Assembly (NCBI RefSeq): GCF_030272615.1
Contig: NC_081414.1
Span: forward strand, 761,325,148 to 761,389,147
Reading direction: 5' to 3'
DNA length: 64,000 bases
Source: Cryptomeria japonica
Lineage: Eukaryota > Streptophyta > Pinopsida > Cupressales > Cupressaceae
Below are positions 18,991-30,822 of this stretch, in pieces (the first letter of the stretch is position 1; each line of letters begins with the position of its first letter). Below the pieces are notes generated by a model that had not been told where the DNA came from, searched no databases, and saw only the letters and a program-made list of their open reading frames with translations. The translations under genes were made by a program, and so were the position numbers.

Positions 18991-20970
18991 TGAGGTCTTA
19001 TTTGATTTTCTTTAGTTGAAAAAGATTTTTTTTTTCTTTACTTTCGATGAAGATTTGAAAATTTTCTCGACATTGAAGATGTGAGATCATAAGGTCACGA
19101 GTATGCCCCCTCGGGAGCGAACTCGAAAGATAGCGAGGGTACATAATGATTATAAGCAATTTTTAGCGATGATAAGTTGTTTAAGCACAAATTGATTTAG
19201 ATGAATTTTTTGAAAATTTTGCGTTGATTGATAAGAAATTGAGTGCAAAGTTGATTTGTAGAAATTAAATTGAGATTCAACGTTGATTGATGAGAAATTG
19301 AGCGCAATTAGAAGAGAGAATGAGCAGTTGATGAAAGCGCTAAGTGTCAACGTCATGAAATTTCAATGAGAGAATTGACATCAGATTTTGATTTCGATCC
19401 CAAAAATAGATTTACGAGCTCTTGATTTGATTTCATCATACTTGTGTTGATTGATTATGAGATGTTGTTCTATATGCTTTATTCTATATGTATGCATATC
19501 TTTTTCAATATAGATGAATGAATGCAAATGGAATATGGATATTTATTTTTGTTTCTTTTTATGCAAATGAGGAGAATGGGTAACTACTAATGCAAATGTT
19601 TATTTTTCTTCATGCAATAATATGAATGCAAATAAGTATACAATGAAATGTATGGGTCTATGGAAGATGCTCATGTATACAACTAACATCTCAATACACA
19701 AGTACTCGATCGGAGAAACGATGATGAAAAAGAAACCACTTAGTTGAGAAATGATGAAGCTTCCAACTCTCATTTAGAAAATAAGGAGATCATTGTTACC
19801 ATACGGAAATCACTTTAAATTCACAAGATGCAGAATGAAATGCAAAATGTGACCAAAAACCTAGTCACTGGATTTGAAAAGCTTAATTTTCATCATTGAG
19901 CATTTTAAAAACATAGCAGGCAAATTAGAGTTCCAATCTTTTCATGTGTAATATTAATTATCTTGTCCGCAATGACCCTTTTTCCTCGTTCATATCCTTG
20001 GACAAATTACGCATGGACTCGGACTGCACAATAAAGAAATTCCCTCAAAACAGACAAAGAAATGATGGGAACCTCCCTATAGCATGCAAATAAGCAGAGT
20101 CGAGGTATGTGAGGTGATTTCACCTTGATGTGAAGGCTCTTATCACAAACACCCAGCTAATTTAGATGTTTCTAGATCATCAGAATCATTCCTACAAGCA
20201 GAAAACAATGAAAATATTATGCCCCCAATCCTTGCTCCTCTTAGTCAAGATAGACTTCCTCGAGTTACTCAGAGGAATAATAATCAAAAACCAATATAAA
20301 AGATAGCACACAAAGAAAATTTTTATGCATAGCTCAAACTGTTTAGTGATTGTTTTCAGTTTTGTTGTTTTACTTGTTAACTCAGTGATAAAACTCTTCA
20401 GTAGTCAAGAGACAGGTAACTGACTTGGAATGGACGACCAGGTTTCATTGACGTAAGGTTGACTTGGTTGATACTGCTTAGGACATGTAATGTGCTCTTG
20501 TTGATTACCTAAGACTAGGACATTGATCGGTTTCAATCCATGAGGTTTCCAACGAACTCAGATGTCACAAAAGTGACTAAAATATGTACAAGCAAAAGCA
20601 AATATGCAGGAAAGCAGGAATGCCAACATTGCATTGATAGATGGAGTGCTTGAGTACAAGGGGCACTTGTTTACCATGTTTTCACCTGCTTGGCAGAGAT
20701 TCTTTTTTTTTTTTTTACCAAGGTGCCTGTTTACCAGGTTTTCACCAAGGCATTTTTTCTCTTTCCCCCCCCTTTTTTTTGGATTTCTTCAGGACATTTT
20801 ATGATTTTTAGGATTTTGTTTAGGACATTTTCTAATTTTTATGATTTTTTCAGGGCTTTTTCTGATTTTTATGACTTTTTCTGATTTTTAGTTGTATAGG
20901 CTGCTGGAGCAGAGAATATTTAAGTGAAGAATTTCTTCAGATGGATGGTGTTGATCAGTTCGCGAAGCTG
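18991..20970 (-). other. D noncoding region between integrase and 3' LTR
   Basis: AT-rich, no ORF of note. It has a 14-15 bp T run near 20702 and T-rich repeats with ATTTTTATGATTTTT at 20790-20890. The segment at 20200-20970 resembles element C at 43360-43700. Confidence 0.55.
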
Positions 20971-22100
20971 TTATCCTTCCGATGTTGAGAGTTGATAGGC
21001 ACCAGAGCTGAAAGTTGTAGTAATGATATAGGGACCCAGCCAGTTGGGTTCAAACTTCCCTTTGTTGTCTCGAAACTGTTGATTTTTAGGATTTTCTCTT
21101 AGAACTAGGTCACCAATATGAAATTCTCTGTGTCGAACCTTTTTGTTATATCCTCTTGACATTCTCTTTTGATACACTTTGAGATGATCAAACGCCACTT
21201 GCCGACGCTCATCCAACAATTTGAGCTCTTGCAATCTAGATATTTTATAGTCTTCATCAGTAACAAGACCTTGCAAAGAAACTCTTAGATATGGTATTTC
21301 CACTTCAATAGGTAATACTGCTTCAAACCCATACACGAAAGAAAAAAGGTGTAGCCCCAGTAGGTGTTCTGATACTTGTTCTATAAGCCCACAATGCAGG
21401 ATTGAGCTGCAGATGTCAATCCTTCCCAGATTTGTTCACTGTTATGTGCAAGATAGTCAATAGGTTTTTGTTAGAAGCCTCTGCTTGTCCATTACCTTGA
21501 GGGTAATATACTAATGACTAGTGTTATTTTATTTTGAATTTATCACAGAGTTCATCTAGATCTTTGTTCTTGAACTGCCCTCCATTGTCAGTTATAATGG
21601 ATGCAGGTATACCATACCTACAGATGAAATAATTAAGAATAAAGAGAGCTACTTGTTTGTCAGTTGTATTGATGAGTGGAACCGCTTCTACCCACTTAGT
21701 GAAGTACTCAGTGGCAGTGATAATAAATTTGTGCCCGTTAGATGATGCAGGATATATTTGGCCAATTAGATCAAACACCCACTGTTGAAAGGGCCAGTGT
21801 GTCACGAAAGGTATGACATCCCTTGCAGGAGCATGGATAAGGTGCCCATGTAGTTGACACTTTTCACAGGTTTTAGCAAATTTTATAGCTTCTTTCTCCA
21901 TGTCTGGCCAATAGTAGCCAACCCTTAGTAGTTTTCATGTTAAAGTTAGACTGTTCGAATGGGATCCACAAACACCTTCATGAACCTTGGATAATGCGCA
22001 TTGGGACTCCTCAATTTCTAGACATCTAAGCAAAGTATTATCTAAACCTTGCCTGAATAGGTCGTTAGCAATGATGATGTACCGTGACGCATTTCGGATT
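20971..22100 (-). pseudogene. D integrase
   Basis: Cuts and joins retroelement cDNA to the genome. The zinc-binding region is partly visible upstream of 21901 (KTCEKCQLHG). The core has the first Asp in VFDLIGQIYP, the second in IITDNGGQFKN and the Glu in a PQGNGQAEASN-type stretch in the gap before 21336. The C-terminal part (20971-21336) has GFEAVLPIEVEIP and FEPNWLGPYIIT. A stop at 21524 and a frameshift between the pieces make it a pseudogene. No chromodomain is seen, in line with Tat rather than chromovirus. Confidence 0.85.
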
Positions 22101-22117
22101 AGGTTCCTTTTTTCATT

Positions 22118-22922
22118 TCAGGAAAGATTGGCAGGAACAACTTGGTCACATAGGTAAGAGTAAATGTGGCTATAATGAGATGAGTCATGTCCAATAATAG
22201 AATAGACCATCTGGGACTCGGGAGAATCATAGGTAGGATAATGTAACTCTTCCACCAGGAATTCAAAGCGAAAATTAGATTCCTGTAGCTGTGGTATAGA
22301 TGCCAAGGTGGCCATTGCATCCGCTGCTCTATTTGATGTTCTGGGGATCTGCTGAAATGATACAAAGGTAAAGTATTTCTTGAGATCATCCACCATTCTC
22401 TTATAAGGCATCAGTTTCTCATCTCTCATCTAATATAGGTAATTGATTTGGTTGATAATGACTTGAGAATATCCATAGATGTGTAATTCAACAATCTTCC
22501 ACTCGATGGCCAACTTGATCCCATTTACCAAAGCTTCATATTCTGCAATGTTGTTTGTGCAAGGGAAGAGAATCTTGTAAGCTTTTAGAATTGAATATTT
22601 TTGAGGAGTAGTAAAAATTTCCGACACCAGAACCATGTTGAATGAAAGACCCATCAAAGAACATCTTCCATGATTGTTGAGTAAGGTGCATGATTGATTC
22701 ATCTAGGAATTCTATATGCAGAGGTTGGTTGTCTTCAAGTGGAGCATCAACAAGTTGGTCTGCAATAACCTATCCTGTGATGGCTTTACGTTCCACATTT
22801 TCGATATCAAATTTTGTAAGAACCATAACCCATTTGGCCAGTCTCCCTGTAAGCGTTTCTTTACTGAGAAGATATTTGAGCGGATCAATCTTGGCTACCA
22901 ACTTAATAGAGTGTGCTAACAT
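22118..22922 (-). pseudogene. D RNase H end and second RNase H-like domain
   Basis: The minus-strand reading continues from the first RNase H into a second RNase H-like module with a FFDGSF-type first Asp near 22650, then CTNNIAEYEALVNGIKLAIE and LHIYGYSQVIINQ, where the usual SDSQLV Asp is replaced. This extra archaeal-type RNase H is a mark of the Tat lineage. Stops at 22430 and near 22790 interrupt it. 22118-22429 continues to the linker before integrase (FQQIPRTSNRAADAMATLAS). Confidence 0.75.
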
Positions 22923-24335
22923 TTAGTGCCTTAATTTTTGTGATGCAAAGACTAATGCCAAGCATACTTTCTCTATTATAGTGTAGTTCATTTCATATGA
23001 TACCAATGTTCTGCTGATGTAATAGATAGCTCGTTCTTTTTTATTGTCATCTTGTTGTGCCAGAAGTGCCCCCAGTGAAGTATCTGTAGTTGATATGTCT
23101 AGGATCAGTGGCTTACCTTGAATCGGTGGCATTAATATGGGTGGATTAGAAAGATATTCTTTGATTTGTTGTAAATGTTGTTCACAATCCTTATCCCAGT
23201 TGTATTGAATTCCTTTCCTTAATACCTTAATGAAGGGTTGAGCTTTGCCTACTAGCTGAGATATAAAACACCTTATTGATTGAAGACGGCCCTGTAAACT
23301 TTTCATTTGACTGATATTCTTGGGTGGAGGCATTTCCATTATAGCTTGGACCTTTTCAGGATCAACCTGAATTCCTTTTTTTGAAATTATGTAACCAAGC
23401 AATTTTCCTGATGTTACCCCAAATGCACACTTTTTAGGATTTAACCAAAGCTTGAATCTTTCCATTCTATCTAGTATGAGGCCTAGTTCTTGAATATGCG
23501 TAGATCTCTTCATGGTTTTTACTAGGGTGTCATCAACATAATCTTCCATGTTTTTATGCATCATATCGTGGAAGATAGTAGTTACCACTCTTTGGTAAGT
23601 TGCTCCCGCGTTCTTTAGCCCAAACAACATAACATTCCAATAGAAGGTTCCCCATGCACACGTGAAAGCTGTCTTTTCTTGATCTTCAGGTGCTATCTTG
23701 ATATGATTGTAACCAAAGAATCCATCCATTAATGAATACATCTCATATCCAACAGTCATATCTACTATCATGTCAATGTTGGGCAATAGAAAATCGTCTT
23801 TTAGACATGCTTTGTTGAGATCCCTGAAGTCTGTGCAAACTCTAATAGATTTGTCTGCCTTTGATACAGGTATTAGATTTGATATCCATTTTGCATAGTC
23901 TATAGCTCTGATAAATCCATCTTTTATCATTTTTTCTAGTTTAGCCTTGACTAGTAGTGCCACATGAGGATGCATCTTACGAAGTTTTTGCTTGACTGGT
24001 TTAACTCCTAGTGTAATAGAGAGATGATGCATGATGAGATCAGGATCTAGTCCTGACATATCTAAGTATGTCCAAGCAAAGTTGATCTTCTTTTCTAAAA
24101 AAAGGTTGTTGAAATCTTTTAACTCTTCTACTGATAGTGATTGGGCTAAATGAATGATGTATGGTGTCTCTTGACTCCCAATGTTCACTGGCTGAGTTGG
24201 CTCGATCAATATGGAAGATCTCTCCTGAAAATGACTTGGCAGTATATCAAGTATCTCACCTTCAGGCACCTCAAAGAGGTTTTCACCTTTAGGTACGTCC
24301 TTTATTTTCTCTTTTTTAGATTTTGATACCGCCAC
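22923..24335 (-). pseudogene. D reverse transcriptase and first RNase H, 470-codon open stretch
   Basis: Copies element RNA into DNA. Residues about 1-115 are linker. The RT core covers about 115-290, with the RVCTDFRDLNKACLKDDF region, LMDGFFGYNHIKIAPED, FGLKNAGATYQRV and the catalytic YVDD (in MEDYVDDTLVKT). Connection and RNase H 1 follow from about residue 385 (LDISTTDTSLGALLAQ). The first residues of pol lie in another frame upstream, so a frameshift at about 24340 and the stop at 22923 break the polyprotein. The catalytic motif itself is intact. Confidence 0.88.
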
Positions 24336-24375
24336 AATGTGGTTTTCGCTATCAGGTCTTTTATTTTTATTTTTC

Positions 24376-25470
24376 TTATTTTTTGCAACTAAGATACTTG
24401 ATATCTATTTCAATCTTGTTTTCACTTTGTTCACTGGTGGAAGAGTTCATGGGTTCAACTGCATTGAGATAATAGGCTAATGTATAGTCATTGGAAAAAG
24501 TAGGTACATTCAAGGGTTGGTTATAAAGAGTACAATCAATCAGTTCAGGATGTATTAAGGATAAGGTTGGAATAGGCTCAAGGGAGTTCATAGTACTATC
24601 ATCATGGCTTTGGACTGACCAGTCGAGTTCCAGAAAACTACCTTGCTTATGTGTCTTGAGACCAGGAAGAGTCACGACACGATTATCAAAATTCATGTTA
24701 GTATTTAGTGGACCTAACCCAACCGACCTACTTCAAGCATTGTCACCCACTTCAGACTAGACTACATACCGTAGTGTGACAATAACAGGGTCAGCGAACA
24801 ACATCTCAACATTCATGACAAAGTAGTCATAATGTGTTGTTGAATAATTGTTGTTATAAATAGAGCTCCTGTCTGAGTTATTAGAGTCATAAGATAAAGT
24901 TTTTGACTCGTCTTCAAGTGGCTTAGTAAAAGTATATATAGTATCAATACCCACATCTTTGATGTTGCAAGTTCCTTCGTGATTTGGTTCATTGAGTACT
25001 TGTATTTGACACACTTGCAGACATAAACTTGATGGTTCTATTAATCTCTGTCGTCTGTTCCATTCAGCTTCTTCTGGATTGATGACTGGTTCTATTTCTA
25101 TAGCTTCTAATTCTTCTTTTATAGTTCCATACTTGATTTGTCCTATCTCGTTAGAGGGAGAGTTAGTAGGTGAAGAAATTGCTTGTGTCCTTTCTTCCTC
25201 CAACTATCGTTCATAGTCTTCTTGTATTTTTAGTCTGATTTCTTCCATTTCCTTTTGCATTTTTAGGCATATTAGCTCTTGTGCATCATATGTGATATCA
25301 CTAGATTCTTCAGGGGTTTTTGTAGTAGAGGTATCTAAGAGATGGTTAGGACCCCATTCATACTCATTTGAATAAGTTTCTGAATCATCTACTTGTTGTC
25401 TACCAGTATATGTGACCGAAATGTTCAACAGTGCAAACAATTCTCTGATTCTGTATACTCTGTCTCTCAT
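24376..25470 (-). pseudogene. D linker between G-patch and RT
   Basis: Three same-frame pieces (25204-25470, 24757-25203, 24376-24696) separated by stops. They are acidic, S/T/E-rich and without a recognised fold. The end contains LIHPELIDC; element C has the similar IIHPELIEW at the same place, so the linker is a conserved lineage feature. Confidence 0.65.
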
Positions 25471-25566
25471 ATCCTTTGGGACTTCTACTTCCTATGGTAT
25501 TATAGCCGATATAATTGGAATTTGATTACCATCTGTTTCTTCTCTGTGGGTGGGCAATTCTTTCTG

Positions 25567-25809
25567 TTAATCGTCACACTCTTCCTGAGTTTGTTGAGTA
25601 TTAATTTCTTGTGTTGTTAAAGGTAGTACCTTTTTCTTCCACTTAAGTTGATGGTGAGACGTGTGCTTCTGATCTGATGTCTTTCTTGGATTATATCCCA
25701 GTCTAGCTTTATCATTGGCAGACTTAGTTTGTAACTGAATAGGTTCAACAATACCTTTTTGACGTTTTCCTAGAGGACCAGTACCTAAATATCCCATGCG
25801 TTGAAGCAT
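25567..25809 (-). pseudogene. D G-patch domain segment
   Basis: MLQRMGYLGTGPLGKRQKGI then ARLGYNP fits a G-patch: a Gly-rich module that binds nucleic acid or helicases and occurs in some retroviral proteases. It follows the protease in frame, separated by stops at 25852 and near 25825. Confidence 0.65.
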
Positions 25810-25851
25810 CTTATAGCTTGGACCCTATTGTGTCAGGGAAATCTCACAATG

Positions 25852-28750
25852 TCATATTTCTTTATTTGCACTATCTTCTTTGAAAAGCAATTTGAGAACA
25901 TCATCCTCTTCTATTTCACCTGCAAGAGAAGTAGAGGACTGTATAAAGAGATCATCATAAATGACTTTTGGAGTTGAAGTTTGTGGCTTCATAACCTCTG
26001 ATGGTTTTCTTGACTGTCTTGGTGATGGAGGAAGAGACATTAGTGAGAGTATAGGCTCTATTTTGTAGCCATCTATGCCAGTGTTTGTGATTTTCAATTT
26101 CTTTTCTAAATCTTTCAGCAAAGATTCTGAACTTTTAGCTGTAGAGGTTACTCTATTACGAGGAACAAAAGCATCAACACTCTGCATTAATGCATTGCAG
26201 GCATAGCTTGTATCGGCAAGAATACTGACTTCAACTCCATTATAAGGAAATTTCAGGCATTGATGATACGTAGATGGTACTTCTTTCATTTCATGAATCC
26301 ATGGCCTGCCTAGTAAGATGTTGTATGAAAGATGAAGATCCAGGACTTGAAAAATGACATCTCTTTCTATAGGTCCTACCTTGATTGGTAATAGTACCAG
26401 ACCCTTAGAAGTTTTTTCTTCTTCATCATAAGCCTTGATTGTTATTTTCTTTGTTGGGTCAATAATGTTTTCAGAAAATCCCAGTTGTGTTAGTAGATTG
26501 TAGGTACAAATATTCAACCTAGCGCCTCCATCTATCAAAACATGTTTAACTCGGTGTTTATGGATTATGGCGTCAATGTGCAATGGCTGGTTATGTGGGT
26601 GACTCAGTGAGTTATCATCTTCTTCAGAGAAAGTGAGGTAATGAGGTGAGGTCAGGTGACCCACCATAGATTGAAATTGATCTACGTCTAAATCTTTAGG
26701 GACACTGGTGGTAAGTAGAGCCTTGTCTAGGACCTCTCTATGAGCAGAAGAGATCTTAAGCAGTTCCAAAATGGAGATTTGAGCATTGGTTCTCTTTAAT
26801 TGTTCGATAATACTATAACCAAGAGAAGATAATAAAGCCAGTTGTTTTGATTTGGCCGTGATTGTATCTGTTTGTCTATTTGGTAGATTTGATGTTGTTT
26901 GATCGAAAGTTGAGGAACTAGCTATTGGGAGAGTAATCTTCCTTTGAGCGCGAGTCACAACATTAGCAGTTTGTGCTTGACTTTGGTGATCCTGGACTAT
27001 GATCATATTGCAATATTCAGGTTGAGTAGATTCAATCATGTTGATCATATTATCGTTGTTAGTGTAGGTATAATTGACTCTAGCTCCTCCCTTGGGTTTT
27101 GAGGAATCTCCTTGTTGATAAGTCGGTAAGGGATCTTTAAAGGCCTTATGATCAACATTTGTCACGTGATTTCCAACAATGATCTTGCCTATGTCAATGA
27201 GATCTTGGATTTCATGTCGGAGTTTCATGAAGTTGTTTATGTTATGTCCCTTGTTCCGATGGTAGTCACAGTATTCGTTTTCTCTCCACCATTTGGGTCT
27301 AATTTTTGGGTCATATGGTCTAGAATTGTCTGGCAATGTTATTAGATTATTTGCCAATAAAGTTTTAAAAGTTGATTCATATGACTCATCTAGAGGAGTA
27401 AAATCATGCTTTGGTTTTGAAAGCCAAGGATTTTCTTTAAACCATTCTCTTGTTTTCTTTGGAGGATTTTCTGTCGCAGTTTCAGCTCCCTTGAGTGCCA
27501 CTGGCCAAGTTAAATATTGTGGATTTTGTTTTTTCTTGGACAATATCTACCACTCCATCACTAACAATGTTTCTATTGTTATCTTTGTCGTATTTCCAGT
27601 ACTTGTTGTTTTCTTTAGAACTAGAACCTTGCAATGTTTCTTTCCAAAGCGATATATCTCTCTTTTTTATAAGCACATCTTCCATTATGAGGGTGTTATC
27701 TACCATTTTGTTGAATGAAGGTTGTACTTGCATCTGGATGTTGTACTTCAATTCAGGGATTAAGTTGTTGACAAAGATATCCATTTTCTCAAGGTCTGGG
27801 ATAGTCTGTGAATACCTAGAGAACATCTTTCTCCATCGTTGGAGAAAAATGAGAAAGGGTTCTCCTGTCTTTTGTCTGGTATTGCAAAGTTCTATCATGG
27901 TGACCAGGTGATGAATGTTGTAGGAGTATTGTTGTAGGAATAGTTGGATTAATTCTTCGAAAGTTTTTATTCCTGTGGGTAAACTTGAGAACCATTCTAT
28001 AGCTTGCCCTCCTAAACTTCTCGGGAAAAGGTGCATGAGATATGTTTGGTTATGCATGAACTCCATAAATAAAGCACAAAATTCTATGATATGATCTTGG
28101 GGGTCCGTATTCCCATCATATTTGTCAAACTTAGGCATTTCTACTCTTCAGGGAAATGGAGGCATGTAAAGGTTGTTGTCAAATGGGAATGGGCATATTG
28201 TGTCCAGAGAATATTGTTTTGGTGTTTTATCTTTGTTTTTTAGTTTTGTGACCTCTGTTTCTAATGTTTGCATTTGTTTTCTTATCTTTCCCCATGGTGT
28301 CTCTTCCTCTTTAGTGATGAGGTACTCTACATTATAACCAGTAGGGAGTTTGGCGCCTTGCTTTGCTAATTCTAGGAAATAGTCTTCTTTTTCCCTAGCC
28401 ATGATGACCTTCATCATTTTTTGAAACTCTTTATCATTCTGACATCTATGTACTTCGACCTCAGGAGGTTCAGGAAGCTCAGATTCAGTCGATGAGGAAT
28501 CACTATCAGTGGCATGATTGTTGAAGTTGTTGTGAGTGTCTCATTTACTAGCTTCTCTTTCTTGTCTTTCCCCAGACATGGTGGGAGATAAGGGCCGACC
28601 AAAGATTGGTAGATCGTAAACTAGTATTTGTGACGAGGATAGTTTATTTTGAAAGGGGTTTTCTACAAAGAATGGATTGTCGTTTGACGAAAAGGGTGTT
28701 TCTTTTTCTTTGTTTGTTTTGCTGCGAGAGTTTCTGGTTTGAATAGGCAT
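25852..28750 (-). pseudogene. D gag and protease
   Basis: The first ATG (28748-28750) is 7 bp from the B2 insertion. A retrotransposon Gag domain spans 27482-28138 (KFDKYDGNTDPQDHIIEF, QAIEWFSSLP). A frameshift near 27540 leads to 25852-27543, with a knuckle-like CDYHRNKGHNINNF, in which Phe replaces the last Cys. Then come QLKRTNAQISILELLKIS and a retropepsin-like domain with VLIDGGARLNIC (catalytic Asp kept) and LLGRPWIHEM. Stops occur at 28541 and 28148. Gag would assemble the particle; protease would process the polyprotein. Confidence 0.85.
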
Positions 28751-28752
28751 TT

Positions 28753-28757
28753 GTAAC
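28753..28757. repeat. Target site duplication of B2, left copy
   Basis: GTAAC, identical to 36724-36728. Confidence 0.95.
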
Positions 28758-29107
28758 TGTAAAGCGGAAAATCGCAATCGAACCCTAGTTGCTCTCCCCT
28801 CTTCCAACTCCGAGGAGAGAGAAGGGAGGTTCGCTAGGGTTGATGGTTTTCACTTAGGGGAAAGACTTTACATTCAAAAGAGGGGTTGAAACGCACAAGA
28901 TCCAATCCCACACAATGCAAGATTGGATGCTAAATGAGTTTCAAGGGTTAAGACAACAAGGCTACCCTCTTTTGTAAAGAATGTTGATAGAAGAATTAAG
29001 CTAGGCATGCATAGAAAGTGATAAAGATTCGCTTATAAACTGAGTTAGGGATATAGTATGAAGCTGCGGACCTGGAATTAGCAGTAGAATGTCGATACGA
29101 CGCTGTC

Positions 29108-29173
29108 CTGCAAATTTGAGCAAAAGTTGTCGGGACAATGGCGCCCGGCGCCACGGTCCTCCGAAAAATCCGC
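29108..29173 (+). repeat. Hairpin module in B2 3' LTR, reversed relative to the element
   Basis: Read on the plus strand, the left arm (CTGCAAATTTGAGCAAAAGT) and core (ATGGCGCCCGG) have the A-type order, although the element runs on the minus strand. The GTGCAC half of the core is changed to GGCGCCAC. The matching copy is near 35780-35842. Confidence 0.65.
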
Positions 29174-29659
29174 GAAACGAAGGGGGATCTGTTCGTCTCT
29201 GTACAAGGATTCCAAATCTTCAATTTCAGCCGTGTACCTGCAACCTACACACAGAAAAGCGAAGACGATTGGGGGGTTAGGGATTAGGGGTTTGCCTTTA
29301 GGTCAAACCCCGGTTTTGGAATTAACCAAGTAATGAGAAATGCTGTAAATGTAAATGTCTGTAATGTAAAACAAGTACTAATACCTTGTTCTAAGGATGT
29401 TTGTATCCTTATGTGCAAAGGTTTAGATGTTGTTGTTTGTTGTATTGTTGTATGTTGTATGTAGCTTGTAGTAAGTGATCTCCTCTTCAATGGTTGAATC
29501 CTTGACTTGAATGCAACACTTAGCCTTGAATGGAGACTTAGAAGGAATGCTTGAATGCTTGAATGCTTGAGTGCTTGAATGTTTGAATCTTGCTTTTGCT
29601 TTTTTTTTTCGTCCTGTATGTATATATGTCTCATGTCCAAATGAGAGAGGAAAATGTAG

Positions 29660-29667
29660 TTTATATA
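29660..29667 (-). promoter_or_regulatory. TATA box of B2 3' LTR
   Basis: Minus strand TATATAAA followed by CTACATTT. The same box is at 36332-36339, 49750-49757 and 56333-56340. Confidence 0.6.
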
Positions 29668-29785
29668 CTTGCCAATTAGGGTTAATAGACTGATTTTCCC
29701 GACCTTAGGCCGACCAGGAAAGTTTAATTTCCAATTTGCAAACGAAAAGACCCGAGACCCCTTAGGAGACCGGGCCCAAAATAGG

Positions 29786-29852
29786 CCCAGGGACCAGGAC
29801 GCTGGGCGCCATGGTCCTGGGGGACCAGGGCGCTGGGCGCTCTGGTCCCACC
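29786..29852. repeat. GC-rich palindromic minisatellite, two units, B2 3' LTR
   Basis: Units of GGACCAGGGCGCTGGGCGC type. The B2 5' LTR has three units (36461-36553), which accounts for the 31-bp length difference between the two LTRs. Confidence 0.85.
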
Positions 29853-30020
29853 TCCCGGGACAACGGGGTGCAAGGAGGTTCAGGCTAGGGTGCTTGAAAA
29901 ATGCAATTTTTGGTGTCGTAATCAGGTTTCGGGGTCTCCATTCAGGTTGCGTGTTGCGTCGCCATCGTGAAGACCGAAATGCAGTCAAAATTGCAAGTGT
30001 CGCAATTTTAGGACGCTACA

Positions 30021-30035
30021 TTTAGCCCCCACTTT
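30021..30035 (-). other. Polypurine tract of B2
   Basis: Minus strand AAAGTGGGGGCTAAA directly before TGTAGCGTCC. Confidence 0.85.
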
Positions 30036-30323
30036 AGCGGGAGTATGTATGCTCATACTTCCAGTAAAGTACAAGGAAACAATATTGAAAGACTTTCACC
30101 ACGTCAAGGAGGCAAGATACACCAAGCCCCCAGTGGACTAAGGATCTTACAACTTCGATTGACAAAGTAAAAGGGAAGATCACGAGGGAGAACCATGACT
30201 GTCAGTAGTAAGGTTCCCTCACTATGAGTCATGCAAAAGAAATACCAAAAATTTTCAAGGCAAAGCTAAGTTCGCCAAGAAATTTTCAAGTATCCTGAAG
30301 GGATAGACAGGGTGTATGCCCCC

Positions 30324-30375
30324 CTACGTTAAAGCGATCGCACACGCCTCAATGGGGGTGATTGTTTTAACGTAG
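30324..30375 (-). repeat. Conserved 3' hairpin of family B
   Basis: Arms of 16 nt (30324-30339 and 30360-30375): 14 Watson-Crick pairs and two positions that are wobble pairs in one strand, around a 20-nt loop. B1 has the same hairpin at 55652-55703. Confidence 0.7.
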
Positions 30376-30481
30376 TGATACACATAAGAAATGAGAAGGG
30401 AAAGGAGCACGTTATCACAAAGATTTAACGTAGTGATACACATAAGAAATGAGAAGGGAAAGGAGCACGTTATCACAAAGA
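30366..30481 (-). repeat. 58-bp tandem duplication specific to B2
   Basis: 30366-30423 and 30424-30481 are identical (begin TTTAACGTAGTGATACAC). B1 has one copy at the matching place, so the duplication arose in the B2 line. Confidence 0.9.
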
Positions 30482-30822
30482 TTTAGCCCCCAAGTGTGAG
30501 ATAAACCCAAGGATAATAGACACAAAACACAAAGCACAAGATGACTTCGCTTTCCTCGGGGTCAGTATGCTATATGATAATTCATGTATATATATCATAT
30601 GTATGTATGCATAATTGTTCTTCATTCCCCAATCAAGGAAGGTCACCTAGAAGAAGGGAACACATGTGTCTTTTGAGTCAACATGAGAGAGACCAAAAGA
30701 GATCTCAATGCTTTGCATCGTCCTCAAGTAGACAACACTAAGGACAACAAATAGAAGAATGAGAATAACATATAGAAGAAGTAACAAAAGAGAGGGGGAG
30801 AGAATCTGCTATGCTAATGTAA

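Larger units (their letters stand above)
28758..30020 (-). repeat. B2 3' LTR, 1263 bp
   Basis: Minus strand TGTAGCGTCC to GCTTTACA. Two minisatellite units at about 29786-29852; TATA box at 29660-29667; hairpin module at 29108-29173. Confidence 0.95.
30036..30822 (-). other. B2 3' noncoding region
   Basis: No ORF supported. It contains a conserved hairpin (30324-30375) and a 58-bp tandem duplication (30366-30481). Confidence 0.6.

Noticed and set aside
29284-29988. 234-codon ORF across the B2 3' LTR (and 35956-36576 in the 5' LTR)
   Set aside because: LTR sequence with TATA box and minisatellite, not conserved as protein in the B1 LTRs.
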